Made by a program: the position numbers and the translations under genes | Assembly: GCA_963422465.1 (NCBI GenBank) | Contig: OY730174.1 | Location: 620,001-684,000, forward strand | Source: Lichina pygmaea | Lineage: Eukaryota > Ascomycota > Lichinomycetes > Lichinales > Lichinaceae | Direction of reading: 5' to 3' | DNA: 64,000 bases | The notes under the pieces: generated by a model | The model's database searches: none | Seen by the model: the letters and a program-made list of their open reading frames with translations, nothing else | Told to the model about the DNA's origin: nothing | Shown: positions 24,501-36,500 of the stretch, in pieces | Layout of the letters: each line of letters opens with the position of its first letter | Position numbering within the stretch: position 1 is the stretch's first letter

Positions 24501-26418
24501 TACTCACAGATAGCAACACCACTGACAGAACTCACAAAGAAGGATGTGGAGTACTGGTGGATGGAGAGACAACAAAAAGCATTCCAATAGCTCAAAGATG
24601 CTTGCGCCAAGGAACCAGTTCTCCTTAACTTCAAGACAGGCCAACCAACACGAATCAAGACAGACACTTCAGATCAGGCAGTAGGAGCATGTCTATGCCA
24701 ACAGGCAGATGGCAAGTGGCACCCAGTTGCCTACTACTCACGAAAAATAACACAAGTGGAACAAAACTATGATATCCACGACAAAGAGCTATTGGCAGTT
24801 GTCAACGCACTCAAACACTGGAGAGTGTACGCGGAAAGCAGTTCTGAACTCACTGTTCTCACAGACCACAAGAATCTGACAACATTCACGACAACCAAGA
24901 AGCTGAACAGACAGCAAGTCAGATGGGCTGAACTCCTAGGGCAACACAAGTTCAAGATCTTGTACACCCCTGGACAAGACAACAGGAGAGCAGACACACT
25001 AAGCTGACAAAAAGACCACATGGAAGATGATGAACACCAAGGAACAATCTTACAGCAGGACCAGCAAGGAAACCTGGTGCCTCAGCCACAGATCAACAAG
25101 CTCACGGCAGAAGACACTGAAGAACTAATAAGGAACTACCACGACAATCCAGCACATGGTCACCCAGGAATCTCCAAGACCACAGACCTTATCCAACAGG
25201 CAGAGAACAATGTCATTAACCTCTGACAACATGTCACAAACTACATCAGCAAGTGTCTACTATACCAGAAAAACAATCATGGAAGACACAAGCCATACAG
25301 AGAAGGACACCTGAACATGATACCAAGAGGCCTGTGGGAAGATATGTCAATGGACTTCATCACAAAGCTACCTAAGTCCAAAGACCCAGTCACAGGAATC
25401 ACCTACAACTTGATTATGGTGATAGTGGACAGATTCACAAAATATCTAATAACAGTACTATTCAAGGAGACCCACACAGCAGAACAGTTGGGATACCTTT
25501 TACTGGACAGATTGGTCAGAGACCACAGAGTTCTGATCATGATCATTACAGACAGAGACAAACTCTTCACATCTAACTACTGGAAGATAATCAGTGCAGC
25601 CATGGGAACAAAACCCAAAATGTCTACGGCCTATCACCCACAAACTGACAGCCAGACAGAGTGAGTAAACCAAGTCCTGGAGACTTACTTACAGTATTAC
25701 ATCAACCAGACCCACAGCAATTAGGTACAGTTATTACCAGTGGCACAGCTGGCAATCAACCAGCACAGATCAGACTCAACAAAGGAATCACCATTTTTTG
25801 CCAATTTTGGACAACATGCGAACATCAGGATGCCAAGCAGAGCTTCACCAAATGCGGAGAAAGCACTCCAACATGACAAGCTCCTATGACAAACACACAC
25901 AATGATGAGGCACTACCTTCAAGAGACCTCAGAAAGAATGCAACGTCAAATGGACAAGAAATTGAAAATGGCACCTCAGCTAAAGAAGGGGGATAAAGTC
26001 TAACTTCTTACAAGAAATTAGAAAACAAAGAAACCAAAGACAAAGAAACTTGACAACATCAAGGTCAGACTATTTTCAGTCAAAGAAAAAACAGGACCAG
26101 TCAACATCAAGATACGACTACCAAGGGATGCCAGAGTCCATCCAAACTTTCATATATCAATGATTGAACCAGCCGACCAGAGCACACCCTTGCAGGAAAC
26201 ATTCTATTACCAACCCGAAGAAGAACAAGAGTTCGAGGTTGAACAGATCCTGGCTAGAAAAGGTCAGCAATACCTTGTCAAGTGGAAAGGATACCCAGAC
26301 TCAGAAAATACCTGGGAACCACTCAAGAACCTTGTGAACTGCCAGCTTCTTCTGTGATAGTTTCAGCAGGAGCAGGACTGAACAGCTTGGCCTGCAGGAG
26401 GGACGTGTCAATGACTGA

Positions 26419-26823
26419 TCAAGTCAAATCCTTGCCATCTGACTCCATCTCTTTCACCAAGCACTGAAGCTTCTGCCTCGCACAGACCTTGGTGCCCTCC
26501 AACACCTTTCGCTTCTGAGACAGACAAGCCTGCACTGTGGCAAGTTGTTCAAAGAGTGCATCGTGTGTTGCCTTGTCAGTGGCAACATCCTCACAGAGGT
26601 TGTCCCGGGACATGTTCAAAGATTCCCAGGACACAGAGACACAAGACCTTCCGCGCCAAGTGCACACAGCATATTTCAACTTATTGTCTTCTCCCAGCAT
26701 CTGGAAGCATGGACGACCACAGAGAACACAAAAGTCGCAGGGCGTACGTGAAACAAAACCCCAATCACAGATTTGAGCAGCCAGCTGAGTTTGGCTAACA
26801 GTCGCACATGACTTTGGAGGCAT
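26419..26823 (-). CDS. Antisense Zn2Cys6-like coiled-coil frame of B3
   Basis: Open frame of 134 codons opposite to pol, starting at an ATG aligned with that of A1. The first cysteine group, CDFCVLCGRPC, fits C-X2-C-X6-C. The second group lies at the same spacing as in A1 and is followed by SVSWESLNMSRDN. The C-terminal half is rich in Ala, Gln, Leu and Lys and looks coiled. It differs from the A1 protein mainly before and within the cluster. It sits between the chromodomain end and the 3' LTR. Fossil context; whether it is expressed is unknown. Confidence 0.65.
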   Translation of the reverse strand: MPPKSCATVSQTQLAAQICDWGFVSRTPCDFCVLCGRPCFQMLGEDNKLKYAVCTWRGRSCVSVSWESLNMSRDNLCEDVATDKATHDALFEQLATVQACLSQKRKVLEGTKVCARQKLQCLVKEMESDGKDLT

Positions 26824-26866
26824 GACCAGATTTCATCAAGATGATGAAAGATGGAGAGGAGGATAG

Positions 26867-27411
26867 TGTTACAACCCAGGAGGAACACAGTCTTTATATA
26901 CTCACAGAAAGCAGCAGACAGGATACTGGACAGAAGTACCAGACAGCGTGACACGGGAACCGGTCACGTGACTGGCAAGACAAACCAGGGGGTGCTCACT
27001 GCAGTATGCATATGCACAAACAAGTGAGCAAAGTGAGCAGAGCTCACCCAGCTCGCCGCAGCGTGCATGAAAAGTGAGCAAAGTGAGCAGAGCTCACCCA
27101 GCTTGCCGCAGCGTGCATGAAAAGTGAGCAAAGTGAGCAGAGCTCACTCTGCTCACAAACTGGGCACTATATAGCCAGGCGATAGTTCCCCTATGGAATG
27201 ATTGTCTTCAACTCATGTTGTGATCCAGACAACTAGATCTACTTCAATACAATCCTTTTGTACAAAGCTGTTGATCAGGTGTCACCACCACCACATTCCA
27301 CCAAAACCCCTTCGCACTCCTTGACACTCCTCTCCTGCGAGAACCAACCCACCTTCCACCTCTCGCCCTAATCCTATACTCGGATAGGACAGTACGGTAC
27401 AGACCGCAACA
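26867..27411 (+). repeat. 3' LTR of B3 (545 bases)
   Basis: TGTTACAACCC to ACCGCAACA, with the 50-base dyad array at about 27024-27160. Confidence 0.94.
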
Positions 27412-27568
27412 GGGCTCTGGGCTGGTGACCCAGCGCTCTGAAGCAGGATCCCAGGGGTGAGCACGTACAGTGGAGTGCAAGAGACCTCGGGACTGTGGGA
27501 AAGCGTGGTAGAGACCCTGTGGGGGGGTGCCAACTCTACACTATGTTCTGGCATAGTACGACTGTGGC
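27412..27568 (+). mobile_element. Element X copy 1, right part
   Basis: Continues X1 after B3. It ends near CTGTGGC at 27568, where X2 also ends (47855), then joins LINE sequence directly. Confidence 0.78.
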
Positions 27569-28980
27569 CCTCTTCTGGTGTATCTGCCCTGGGGTTTGTA
27601 GATGATACAAATCTGCTTGCTTTTGGTCACTCCTTGAAAAGTAACCTTCTGAAGTTAAAGAACACACACCTCAAATGTCTATCATGGGCTGCAAGACATG
27701 GAATAGTCTTCTCTCCTGAGAAATATGAAATACTTTATTTTTCCAGAAGAAGATCAGACAATCTTCAGCTCAAGCTCAGACTGGGGAATGTGATTCTCAA
27801 ACCAAAAGAAGAAGTGTGAGTACTTGGAGTGTACCTAGATGCAAAGCTCCACTGGCACAAACACCAGAGGATTATTCTTCAAAAAGCACAGAAAGCACTC
27901 TCTTCTCTTTCTAGAACTTCCTATTCTACTTGGGGCTTTCCAGTTCACACATCATGTCTGGTGTACACTGCTATACTGAGATCTCTACTGAGCTATGCAG
28001 TGGGGATCTGGTTTAACTCTCTAAGAAAATCCTCCAATATCTCTTCTCTTGTTTCATTTCAAAACAGATGCCTAAGACTTATTGGGGGTGCCTTCAAAGC
28101 CACTCCTTCTTTTCTATTAGAGAGTGAGCTTTTTCTTCTACCTCTAGACCTATACTTTAAATTTCGCACTGCCTGTTTTCTTTCTTCTATTCAAGACTCC
28201 CCTCTTAAATACTTTCTTGACAGTATCTTTTCCACTATTTCCAGCTATGCCTCTCTCTTGAAGAAACCTTTAAAGGAATCCTCAACTATCTCTCCTAAGT
28301 GGAAATTCACTTGGTTAAGTCAAATAACTACTAACCAGGCTAGTTCAAAGAAAGAACTACAAAAGCTCTTTACTAAAGAGTGGGAAGACCAATGGGAAGA
28401 GAAGAAAAGAAGAAGCTATCCAGGCTGGCAGACTTTCTGTTAAAAGCCACACAAAAACAATCTGAAGCTCTACAAAGAGTTACAGAAAGCTGAGGCAAGT
28501 CTGCTACTGCAAATCAGGACTGGAAGAATTGGTCTGGCAAGTTTTCTTTTCAGAGCTGGAGTTCCTGACTTCCCTACCCCACTATGTGTGTGTGGCCAAG
28601 CAGAAGAAACTGCAAAACATATCACCTCTTCATGCTCTCTTTATTCAAGACAAAGACAACAAGTCTCTTTTAATCCCCAAGACTTCACTATTATTTCAAA
28701 CCCAGAGCTACTACAGAAGTTCTTGTACTGGTTTATGTTTTTGAAAAGACTAAACCAGTTTAATCTAGCTTTCAAACTCCACTATTCCTAATCTAATACC
28801 TAGATTCTCTTCTCTTACCAGAAACTTCAAGATTCCTTTTGTTACATTCCCTAGTCACACCCTGCCTTCAGTTTTTATCCCTTCAAAGGTTTTCTGGAGG
28901 AGTTCACTATTAGCTAGAAGATCTGCATGGCTGTAAAGCTACTACCAGTGTAAGAATCAAATAAAATAAATAAAATAAAA
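27569..28980 (+). mobile_element. LINE L3, 3' part fused to X1
   Basis: Begins in the middle of the reverse transcriptase (just before the GFxDDTNLLAF box at about 27595-27625). It runs through the thumb, the C-terminal zinc motif (about 28590-28632) and the 3' UTR to an A/T-rich tail at 28980. It has in-frame stops (for example at 27817-27819, and TAA at 28441-28443). The upstream half of the LINE is replaced by X. Confidence 0.88.
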
Positions 28981-29266
28981 TACACTTATTCAGCTGTTAA
29001 GCCATGCAGAACTTCTTGAAGAATTTTTGTCTCTGGTAGACTTGACTCGGGGACCTCACGCATTTACTGTACACTCTGTGGTTTGTAGTGTACATACTGT
29101 AGGAAAACTCCAAACTCTGTAGGGAAATAGGAAAACCACAGTAATGAGAGTTTTGTGGATCTTGACGGATATTGGGTGAGCTATTTCTTGAGGGTTTTCA
29201 TACATCTTGTGAGGAGTACATCTTAGACAAGTTCTATGAATCTCGGGGGTTTTTGTGGCAGAATGT
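28981..29266. other. Unassigned stretch
   Basis: 286 AT-leaning bases between a LINE tail and a tRNA-like relic. I see no coding potential, no second copy in the window and no target duplication matching the LINE tail. Confidence 0.5.
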
Positions 29267-29394
29267 GGGGTGGGTCAGATTTGAACTGACAACTAGTTTA
29301 GTCAGATTCTCCAGGCCTGACACCACTAGTTCCGGGTCATGGGTGCCACGTAGTGGGAAACTCTCACCAGCTTCCCGCTACACTATGCCACCCT
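29267..29394 (-). tRNA. tRNA-like relic (tRNA pseudogene, intron-bearing tRNA or SINE head)
   Basis: On the minus strand a 128-base unit starts AGGGTGG and ends CCACCCC, giving six of seven acceptor pairs. The T arm is perfect: stem GTCAG/CTGAC with loop TTCAAAT, a good B box. An A-box-like TGGCATAGTGTAGCGG lies at the 5' end. The middle is about 40-50 bases too long for a plain tRNA. I cannot place the anticodon with confidence. Confidence 0.45.
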
Positions 29395-30272
29395 GATCCA
29401 AAGGGTTAACCCTGAACAAGATGATTGCAACCAAGACCTGTGGGAATAATGCCTCACCACACAATGCAAACAACACATGGTAGAGTGTCAGGCCCAGGGC
29501 CTAGGCAGCTCAAAAAACTAGCAGTGCTTTTCAAAACCAGGGTCAGAAGAGCAGGCAAGACAACACCCCAGGAGGAAGAAGTCAAGCTGAGCCTTGACAC
29601 AACAGCCTGCAGCCCGCACTTTCACATCAAGATCAGAGTCAATGGGCAGTTGGCTAAGGCTATGATCAACTCTGGTGTGACTGGCAACTTCATGTCAGAA
29701 AGCTTTGCCAGAAGAAACAAGGTTCCAGTCCAAGGCAAGAAAGACTCTTACCAATTGACGGTAGTGGACAGAACACCACTCTCCAAAGACAAAGGACAAG
29801 TGATGAAGGAGACCAAGAGCCTGAGACTGAGTGTCCATGGCATGATGATCAGAACAGAAGAGTTCAACTTAGTCTGAATACCACACAAAGTTATATTGAG
29901 ACTTCTGTGGTTGGAAAAACAAAACCCAAGGATTGACTGGAAAAGAAGGCAACTAGTCTTTCCAGATAAGACACTAGTCAAGTCAGAACCAGGAGTGACA
30001 ATTAAAGAAATCTCACTGACACAGTGGAAAAAACACCACCAGCACGGGGAGGCCTGTGTGACCTGGATGAAACCCCAAACACAACAACTTTGCACCACGC
30101 AAGACACTATGGGCAAGACTCAGGCACCACAGTTGCCAAGTGAGTATAAAGAATACCAGGAGATGTTCAAAGAAACAGTGATCACGACACTACCGGAACA
30201 TCAGGAGTGGGACCACAAGATTCTGCTAGAAGACAGAAAAAAACCCACACACAGCCCTATCTACACTCTGTC
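29395..30272 (+). mobile_element. Gypsy fossil C2, protease-side half (family C)
   Basis: Encodes the end of gag, an aspartic-protease region (motif INSGVTGNFMS near 29668-29700) and the linker before reverse transcriptase. It stops at the 13 bases TCTACACTCTGTC (30260-30272), where LINE L4 begins. The same 13 bases, inverted, border C3 at 44717-44729. Broken fossil, a few interruptions. Confidence 0.8.
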
Positions 30273-30768
30273 AACTCTTCCCAGAACCACGTCCTTCAAG
30301 GACCATCATTTTTGACAAACACCACAATTTGTCATATATTCTGGAAAACAGCCGAGTTCCTCTCTGAAACCACTCAAACCTTAAGGTGAAAACCCATCAC
30401 CTTTGAGAACCACGCCTGTTTGTCAAAAGTTGTGATCTTGAATCCCCGACCTTCTTCTTCAACAACCAGCAATCTACCCACAACAAGAGAGAGAGTCTCA
30501 GGATAAGAGGAATGGTTAGAGTCTGACTGACTCTGGAGCTAGCAGAGTCTTTGGCTCAAGGAAAGTCTAGATAGGGGGTCTGGTCCCTAGTCTAGGTTAA
30601 TACTTCTAGCTTTGCCCAGAGCTTAGTTGGAAAAAGCTGCCCAGGAAAGTCTAGTCTTGGGGATTGGTCCCAGGACTAGATTATTACTGCTGGGAAACCA
30701 GGTGACTCTTCTTTCTGGCAGTACTCTGCAGACAGAAAACACCCAACCAGTGCCAAACAATCTCTAAC

Positions 30769-32049
30769 ATGGCTCCCAAGAAGAAAAAACCCACCTCTTC
30801 AGAAAGTAACACCAGAGCTACACCAGCTATACTCTCCCAACCAGCTTCCAGTCTGCCTAGCACCCAGTCCAGCTCTCCTACTCTCCAACCAGCTCCCCAG
30901 AATGACTACAAACTAGTAGACTCCTGGATCAAAACCCAACCAGTCCCAGAATCTATTCTGAAAAGCTGGGAAAATATCAAAAAGAACTCCTTCTCTACAG
31001 AAGCCCAGTCTAGCTCTACTGGCCTCACCAACAGAATCTTCCAGGAGCTGGAGAATATCAACAAGCGGCTGGACAAACAAGAAGCCAAGCCATCATATGC
31101 CCAGGCTGTCCAAAAATCTATTCCAGCACAAATCCCTCTACCTGCAAGAATTCTCAAAGAAGTTCTTGTACATCCTGGTATCCAGCCACCTGACATGGCT
31201 AATAGAACTCACATCCAGCTTTTCCAGGCTCTTCAAGACAGACTACCCAGCCTCTACAACAAGCAGGTCAGAGCAGTAAGGAAACTTCCTTCAGGGGATA
31301 TCCTTATTAACACAGAAAGCCAAGAGACTAAAGTCTTCCTAGAGAAAAACTCTGCCTGGGTATCAGCTATCTTCACAAAGGAAGCAACCATCCAGCCCAA
31401 AAGATTCCCAGTTCTGATCCATGGAGTCAGAACAGAAGATATCCAACCTGAAGACCTGGAGAAAACCTGCCAGATAATCCAGAACAGCAACCTATCTCTG
31501 AGCAAGCAAATCACCATCCTGAGAGCCTACTGGTCTAAGAAGGCTATAGCTCAAAAGAAGCCAGTTACCTCTCTCCACCTGGATCTGGCTACCCCTGAAC
31601 AAGCCAATCTTTTGATTGAGAGTGGGCTAGTGCTGGGGCACAGGGTGCATGAAGCAGAACCTTTTCTGGCAGACACAGTTATTGCACAATGTTTCAAGTG
31701 CTTTGGCTATGGGCACCAAGCACGCTTCTGCAAGAACAAAGCTGTGTGTGGTGCCTGTGGAGGCCAGCATGAAAGGAGAGCCTGCCAAGTTCCTGAACAG
31801 CTTCTCAAGCCAAAATGCTGCAACTGCAGAGGAGCTCACCCAGCCTGGGCCAGTGTCTGTCCAGTACGCCAGGAAGCAGCCAAGAAGGCAAGAGAAGCAT
31901 GGAACACACACCCAGGAAAATATGAGATCCCAACAGCTACTTCTGTTCCAGCTCTACAACCCCCCCCAGTTATGTCTTTCCCTCTCTCTCAGTCTCTACC
32001 AGGAGGGAAAAAACGTAAAACAGCTGAGCCAAGCAGAAGCTCAGAGTGA
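30769..32049 (+). pseudogene. LINE L4 ORF1 (gag-like, zinc knuckles), one premature stop
   Basis: 426 codons open, starting MAPKKKKPTSS. The end carries three CCHC-type knuckles (CFKCFGYGHQARFC; CGACGGQHERRAC; CCNCRGAHPAWASVC). A TGA at 32047-32049 stands where L7 has an Arg codon. Reading on in the same frame matches L7 to the ATGA overlap with ORF2 at 32157-32160. Nucleic-acid chaperone role inferred from the family. Confidence 0.85.
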
Positions 32050-32156
32050 CTCAGAGGTGCACTCCCAGAAGTGCAAATTCTTTCTTCAAGATCAGCCAAC
32101 TCTGGAGGAAAGCTACCAGCTAACTCCTTCAAGATCTTTGATGCTGAGATGTCTGC

Positions 32157-33300
32157 ATGAAAGACACAAAGCTGACACTTCTCCAGTATAATGTGCAAAA
32201 AAGCCAATCAGTCCAAGAGCTACTGCTAGCAACCTCAGCTCTCCAAGAGGTGGACATTATTGCACTTCAAGAGCCCTGGAAAAACCCTCACCTAGAAACA
32301 AGCACTTCAACTGTTTTCTCTTCCTTTCTTCCTCTCTACTGTTCAGAGATTGGCAGAACACTTTTTCTTATTAATAAAAATCTGAAACTCTCTTCTCTTC
32401 ATCCTACCTTCTGGAATAAAGATTTTGTTTCTCTTGAAATCTACTTGGAAAACTCTTCTACTTCTCTTTGGGTACATAATCTCTACTTCACCCCATCAAG
32501 TCAAGAAAACTACACAGAGGCATCAGAAGCTCTTCTCTGTTTACTCCAAAATGCTTTACAAGAACAAGGACAACATATTCTTCTCACAGACTCAAATCTT
32601 CACCACCCAGACTGGTCAAAGAAAAGAAGACTGTACTCTGAGACTGCAAACAAGTTTCAAGACCTAATGAAAGATTTAAATCTGGATTTAGCTATTGCAC
32701 CTTTCACCCCTACCAGAGCAAGATCTCTTTCTGAAAAACCATGTTCTGCTATTGATCTGTCTTTTATTTCTTCTTCTCTTTCTAACTCTCTGATTTTCTC
32801 TAAAGTGGCTCTTCAGTTCTTTCATGGGTCTGACCACAGACCTGTACTAACCTGCCTGGACCTGGATCCTCCAAGGAAAATCTGGAAACCAGAAAGAAAC
32901 TGGAGAACACTGGACTCAAACCTTGCAAGAGTAGAGTGTGAGAAGCTACACCTGCCCTTCCACTTCCAAGACAAATATGAAGTGGATGAGTACTTGGAGT
33001 ATCTTGACAACTTTCTCCAAGAAATAGCAAGCAAATCCACACAGCTCCAGAAGCAATCTGGCCACTCAGTTCCCTGGTGGAATCAAGAGATCCAAAACAA
33101 GGTTAAAGAGGAAAGAAGAGTAAGAAGAAAAGTGCAAAAAAGGCAAGCAAGTCAAGAGGAACTTGAGCAAGCAACTAAGCTCAAGAAAAAGGCAGTCAGA
33201 GATGGAAAACAGAACACTTTCAGACACCAAATCTATGAGCTGGCCAGCTCTTCAAAGTTCTGGAAGCTTGCAAAGTGGGGAAAGTCCAAAGCCAACAAGA
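32157..33300 (+). CDS. LINE L4 ORF2, N-terminal part (APE-type endonuclease)
   Basis: Endonuclease domain: LQYNVQKSQSV at the start, LQEPW near residue 38, TDSNLHHPDW near 144, GSDHRPV near 224. Interrupted by gypsy D2; the remaining part is open at 38805-40718. Confidence 0.88.
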
Positions 33301-33571
33301 TGTGACAAGGCAATGGCAGAGCAGAACTCAAGTCTAACTGATTTGGTAACCTTGACCTGACTTGGCTTGAGACTTGAGACTTGGATTGATGTACAAGACG
33401 AAAGATGAGGAAGGAAAAGAGAAAAGAAGAGAAGAAGCTGGGGGAGCAGGAGAAGTTCTTATAGGCAGGGGATCAGGCAACAGCGGAGCAAACAGGCAAA
33501 CAGTGCAGATGGGACTTCCCGGCAAGGTGCGTGGCTTGTGCCAGATATGCAACTGAGCCAGAACCGTGACA
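33301..33571 (-). repeat. 3' LTR of D2 (271 bases)
   Basis: TGTGACAAGG to ACCGTGACA. Short LTR without a dyad array. Confidence 0.94.
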
Positions 33572-36500
33572 TTACCCCCCTCCTTCACATGGTGAACTCC
33601 TGTGAGCCTCAGGCCGCTTGTGGGTGTAGTTCTGTGGCTGTGGTTTCCTTGGGTATTTCTCATGGAAGTTGTAGATGGCGTCTTTGGTGTTGTCAAGATG
33701 CTCAATAGACTCTTCAGTGGTATCTTCAATTGGCCATCCAGACTATTTGACCAGGTACTTGAACTTCTGTCAAGACATTGCTGGCTTGGGTCAAGGATTT
33801 CTTCAACCTGGAACTCTTCATCTGTGTCTTGACCAATGACAGGGCCAGGGTGTTCATTTGATTGGCCAGGGATAGGATTAGCAGGTGTCAGACGTAGAAG
33901 GGAAACGTGAAAGACAGGGTGGATCTTGAGAGTGTGTGGAAGCTCCAGATGGCAGGCACAGCTTCTGACTGTCTTCAACACCTTGAATAGTCCAATCCAC
34001 TTGTTGTCAAGCTTTTTGCATGGGCGGCGTGTCCTGATGTTCTTGGTATTCAGCCAAACAAGATCTCCAGTTTGATAGGATGGTGACAGGACTTGATGCA
34101 AATTGGCGGCGTGAGCTTGAGCTTCCTGGGATAGTCGGAGTTCAGCTTGCAACTGTTCCAGAATCTGCGTCATTTCTCCAGAGATTTCCATAGCATCTTG
34201 GTTGCAGGCTTCACCCATGGGTGTGATGCTGAGCTGTGGATGGAACTCTTTGTTGGCAAAGAACAGTGACATGCCAGAGGAATCAGACTGAGAGTTGTTC
34301 TGCGTGAACTCTGCCAGAGGAAGCCATTGGACCCAGTCATCTTGGAGATAGTTGACATAGGATCTCAGGTAGTGTTCAAGCTCCTGATTCTCTTGTTCTG
34401 TCTGACTATCTGTCTCTGGGTGGTGTCCTGAGGATAGTCGTAGCATGACATCAAGATGGGCACAGAGTGCTTTCCAGAATAAGCTGACAAACTGACCTCC
34501 TCTGTCTGAGACAATGCTCCTGGGCAAGCCATGGGTACGGACAACAAACTGGATGAACATCTGGACAAGATGTGAGGTTGTCATCTCAGCACATGGCACA
34601 AAGTGGTGTTCTTTGGTGAGACAGTCAGTGATGACCCAGATGTGCTTGGCACCAGGGAAGCAGGTATCTCTTGACTTGGGCAAGTCAGTAATGAAATCCA
34701 TAGCCAGATCCTGCCAACGTTGCTGAGGCACGGGAAGAGACAGCAGCTCTCCTTGGCGATCACGGGCAGGCTTTGCTCGAGAGCAGACATGACAATTCCT
34801 GATGTACTGCCGTATGATGTTCACCATCTTTGGCCAATAGTACCAACAAGACAGAAGATTGTGGGTCTTGGCAATCCCAGTGTGGCCAGCCATTGCTTGG
34901 TCATGGGCTTCTTGGAACAGGTGTAGGTGTAGCTCATCATTCTCAGGGATCCAGAGTCAGTTCTTGTAGAAGAGACAGTCATTTTCCAAGCTGCAGTCTG
35001 AGAGAGATACTTCTTGACTGTGCCTGACACCATCCCTTAGCATCTGTGACACTGTTACCACTGGATCACCTTCAGCAAGGTTGTTATAGGCAGCTTGGAT
35101 AACATCTGAAAGAGGTGTAGCATCAGGTTCAGTGTCAACTGGTGCAGCTTCTGAACATCTCAGGATCTGGATGGGCTTGACTTGAACCTCTGAATGTGCA
35201 AGATTCTTGGGCTTGAGGATGACTTGCTCCATGAAGTCTTGACAGGGATCACTGTCTGACAGGAGGTCTTGGGAACATCGAGTGAGGGTGTCAGCCTTGC
35301 ACTGACTGCCTGGACAGTAGCTGATCTTGAAATTGAAGTGTGACAAGAACTCGCTCCAATGGGCTTGACGGCGGGAAAGGCACTTTGACAACATGAAGTA
35401 CTCCAAGTTCTTGTGATCAGAGATCACTTTGACAGGTTCTGGAGATCCTTCAAGCTCTGCTCACCATTCTTCAAAGGCACAGACAATTGCCAGCAACTCT
35501 TTGTTGTAGATTTTGTAGTTGCATTCTGCCGGCAGGTGGCAGTGTGACAAGAAGGCAACAGGGCGTAGAACTCCTTCATGGTCTGGCTGTGACAGGACAG
35601 CACCAGAGATGTAGTCAGAAGTGTCAGTCTCAACAACACACTCCTTCTCCAGATCAAAGTGCTGCAGGATGGGTGCAATGCTGAACACCTTCTTGATGCT
35701 TTCAAACAAGTGCTGCTCTGGGGTTTCCCACTTGAAGGCAACATTCTTCTCAGTCAGAGCTGTGAGCAGGGATGCAAGCTTGGCAAAGTCTTTGATGAAC
35801 TAGTGGTAGAAGTTTGCAAAGGCAATGAAGCTCTGCACTTCCTTGAGACTGGCAGGAGGCTTCCACTCCTTGATGGCGTCAGTCTTGGCTGGGTCCATAC
35901 TCACAGATCCAGGTCAGCTGTCTTCAGTGGCAGACTGAATGATGAGGCCAAGGTACTTGACTTGATGGACTTCAAAGTCACACTTGGAGATGTCGACTTG
36001 CAGGCTTGCATCTTGTAGTCGACTGAGAACAAGCTTGACATACTTCCGGTGTTCCTTGAGTGTCTGACTGTAGATAAGGATGTCATCCACATAGGCAGTG
36101 CTAAAGACGTCAAGGATGTCAGGTCCCAAAACATCATTGATGTAGTTCTGGAACATGCTTGGAGCATTGGCAAGACCAAAGGGCATGACAAGGTATTCGT
36201 AGAGGCCTGAGCGTGTGCGGAACACAGTCTTCCATTCTTCACCTTCCTTCATCCAGATACAGTTGAAGACACCAACAATGTCAAGCTTGGTGTACCACAC
36301 AGCTTTGCAAAGCTGGTCCAACATCTCCTGGATCAGTGGTAGGGGGTAACAGTTCTTGATGGTGATAGTGTTGAGTGCTCTGTAGTCTACACAGAAACAC
36401 AATCCACCTCCTGGCTTCTTGACAAAGAGGACTGGTGCAGCAGCAGGTGATGAAGATGCTTGAATGAAGCTCTTGTTCAGGTTCTCTGTCAGGTATTTCT

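Larger units (their letters stand above)
20982..27411 (+). mobile_element. Gypsy chromovirus fossil B3, both LTRs present
   Basis: 6430 bases. LTRs 20982-21526 and 26867-27411; candidate self-priming site 21529-21536; gag from 21545, with a CCHC knuckle near 22306-22350 (CYACGKLGHMVKDC); protease about 23150-23400; reverse transcriptase about 23740-24500; RNase H about 24650-25007; integrase about 25100-25680; chromodomain about 26240-26350; opposite-strand frame 26419-26823. Structurally whole, broken by many interruptions. The flanks AGACT (20977-20981) and GGGCT (27412-27416) read as a 5-base target duplication that has since diverged by transitions; X2 keeps the unsplit site. The two LTRs differ at roughly thirty sites, all transitions by eye. 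Confidence 0.94.
30273..33300 (+). mobile_element. LINE L4, 5' part (5' UTR, ORF1, start of ORF2)
   Basis: Starts at the same 5' sequence as full-length L7. It holds a 5' UTR, ORF1 and the first 381 codons of ORF2, then is interrupted by gypsy D2 (5-base duplication CAAGA at 33296-33300 and 38618-38622). Resumes at 38618. Confidence 0.93.
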
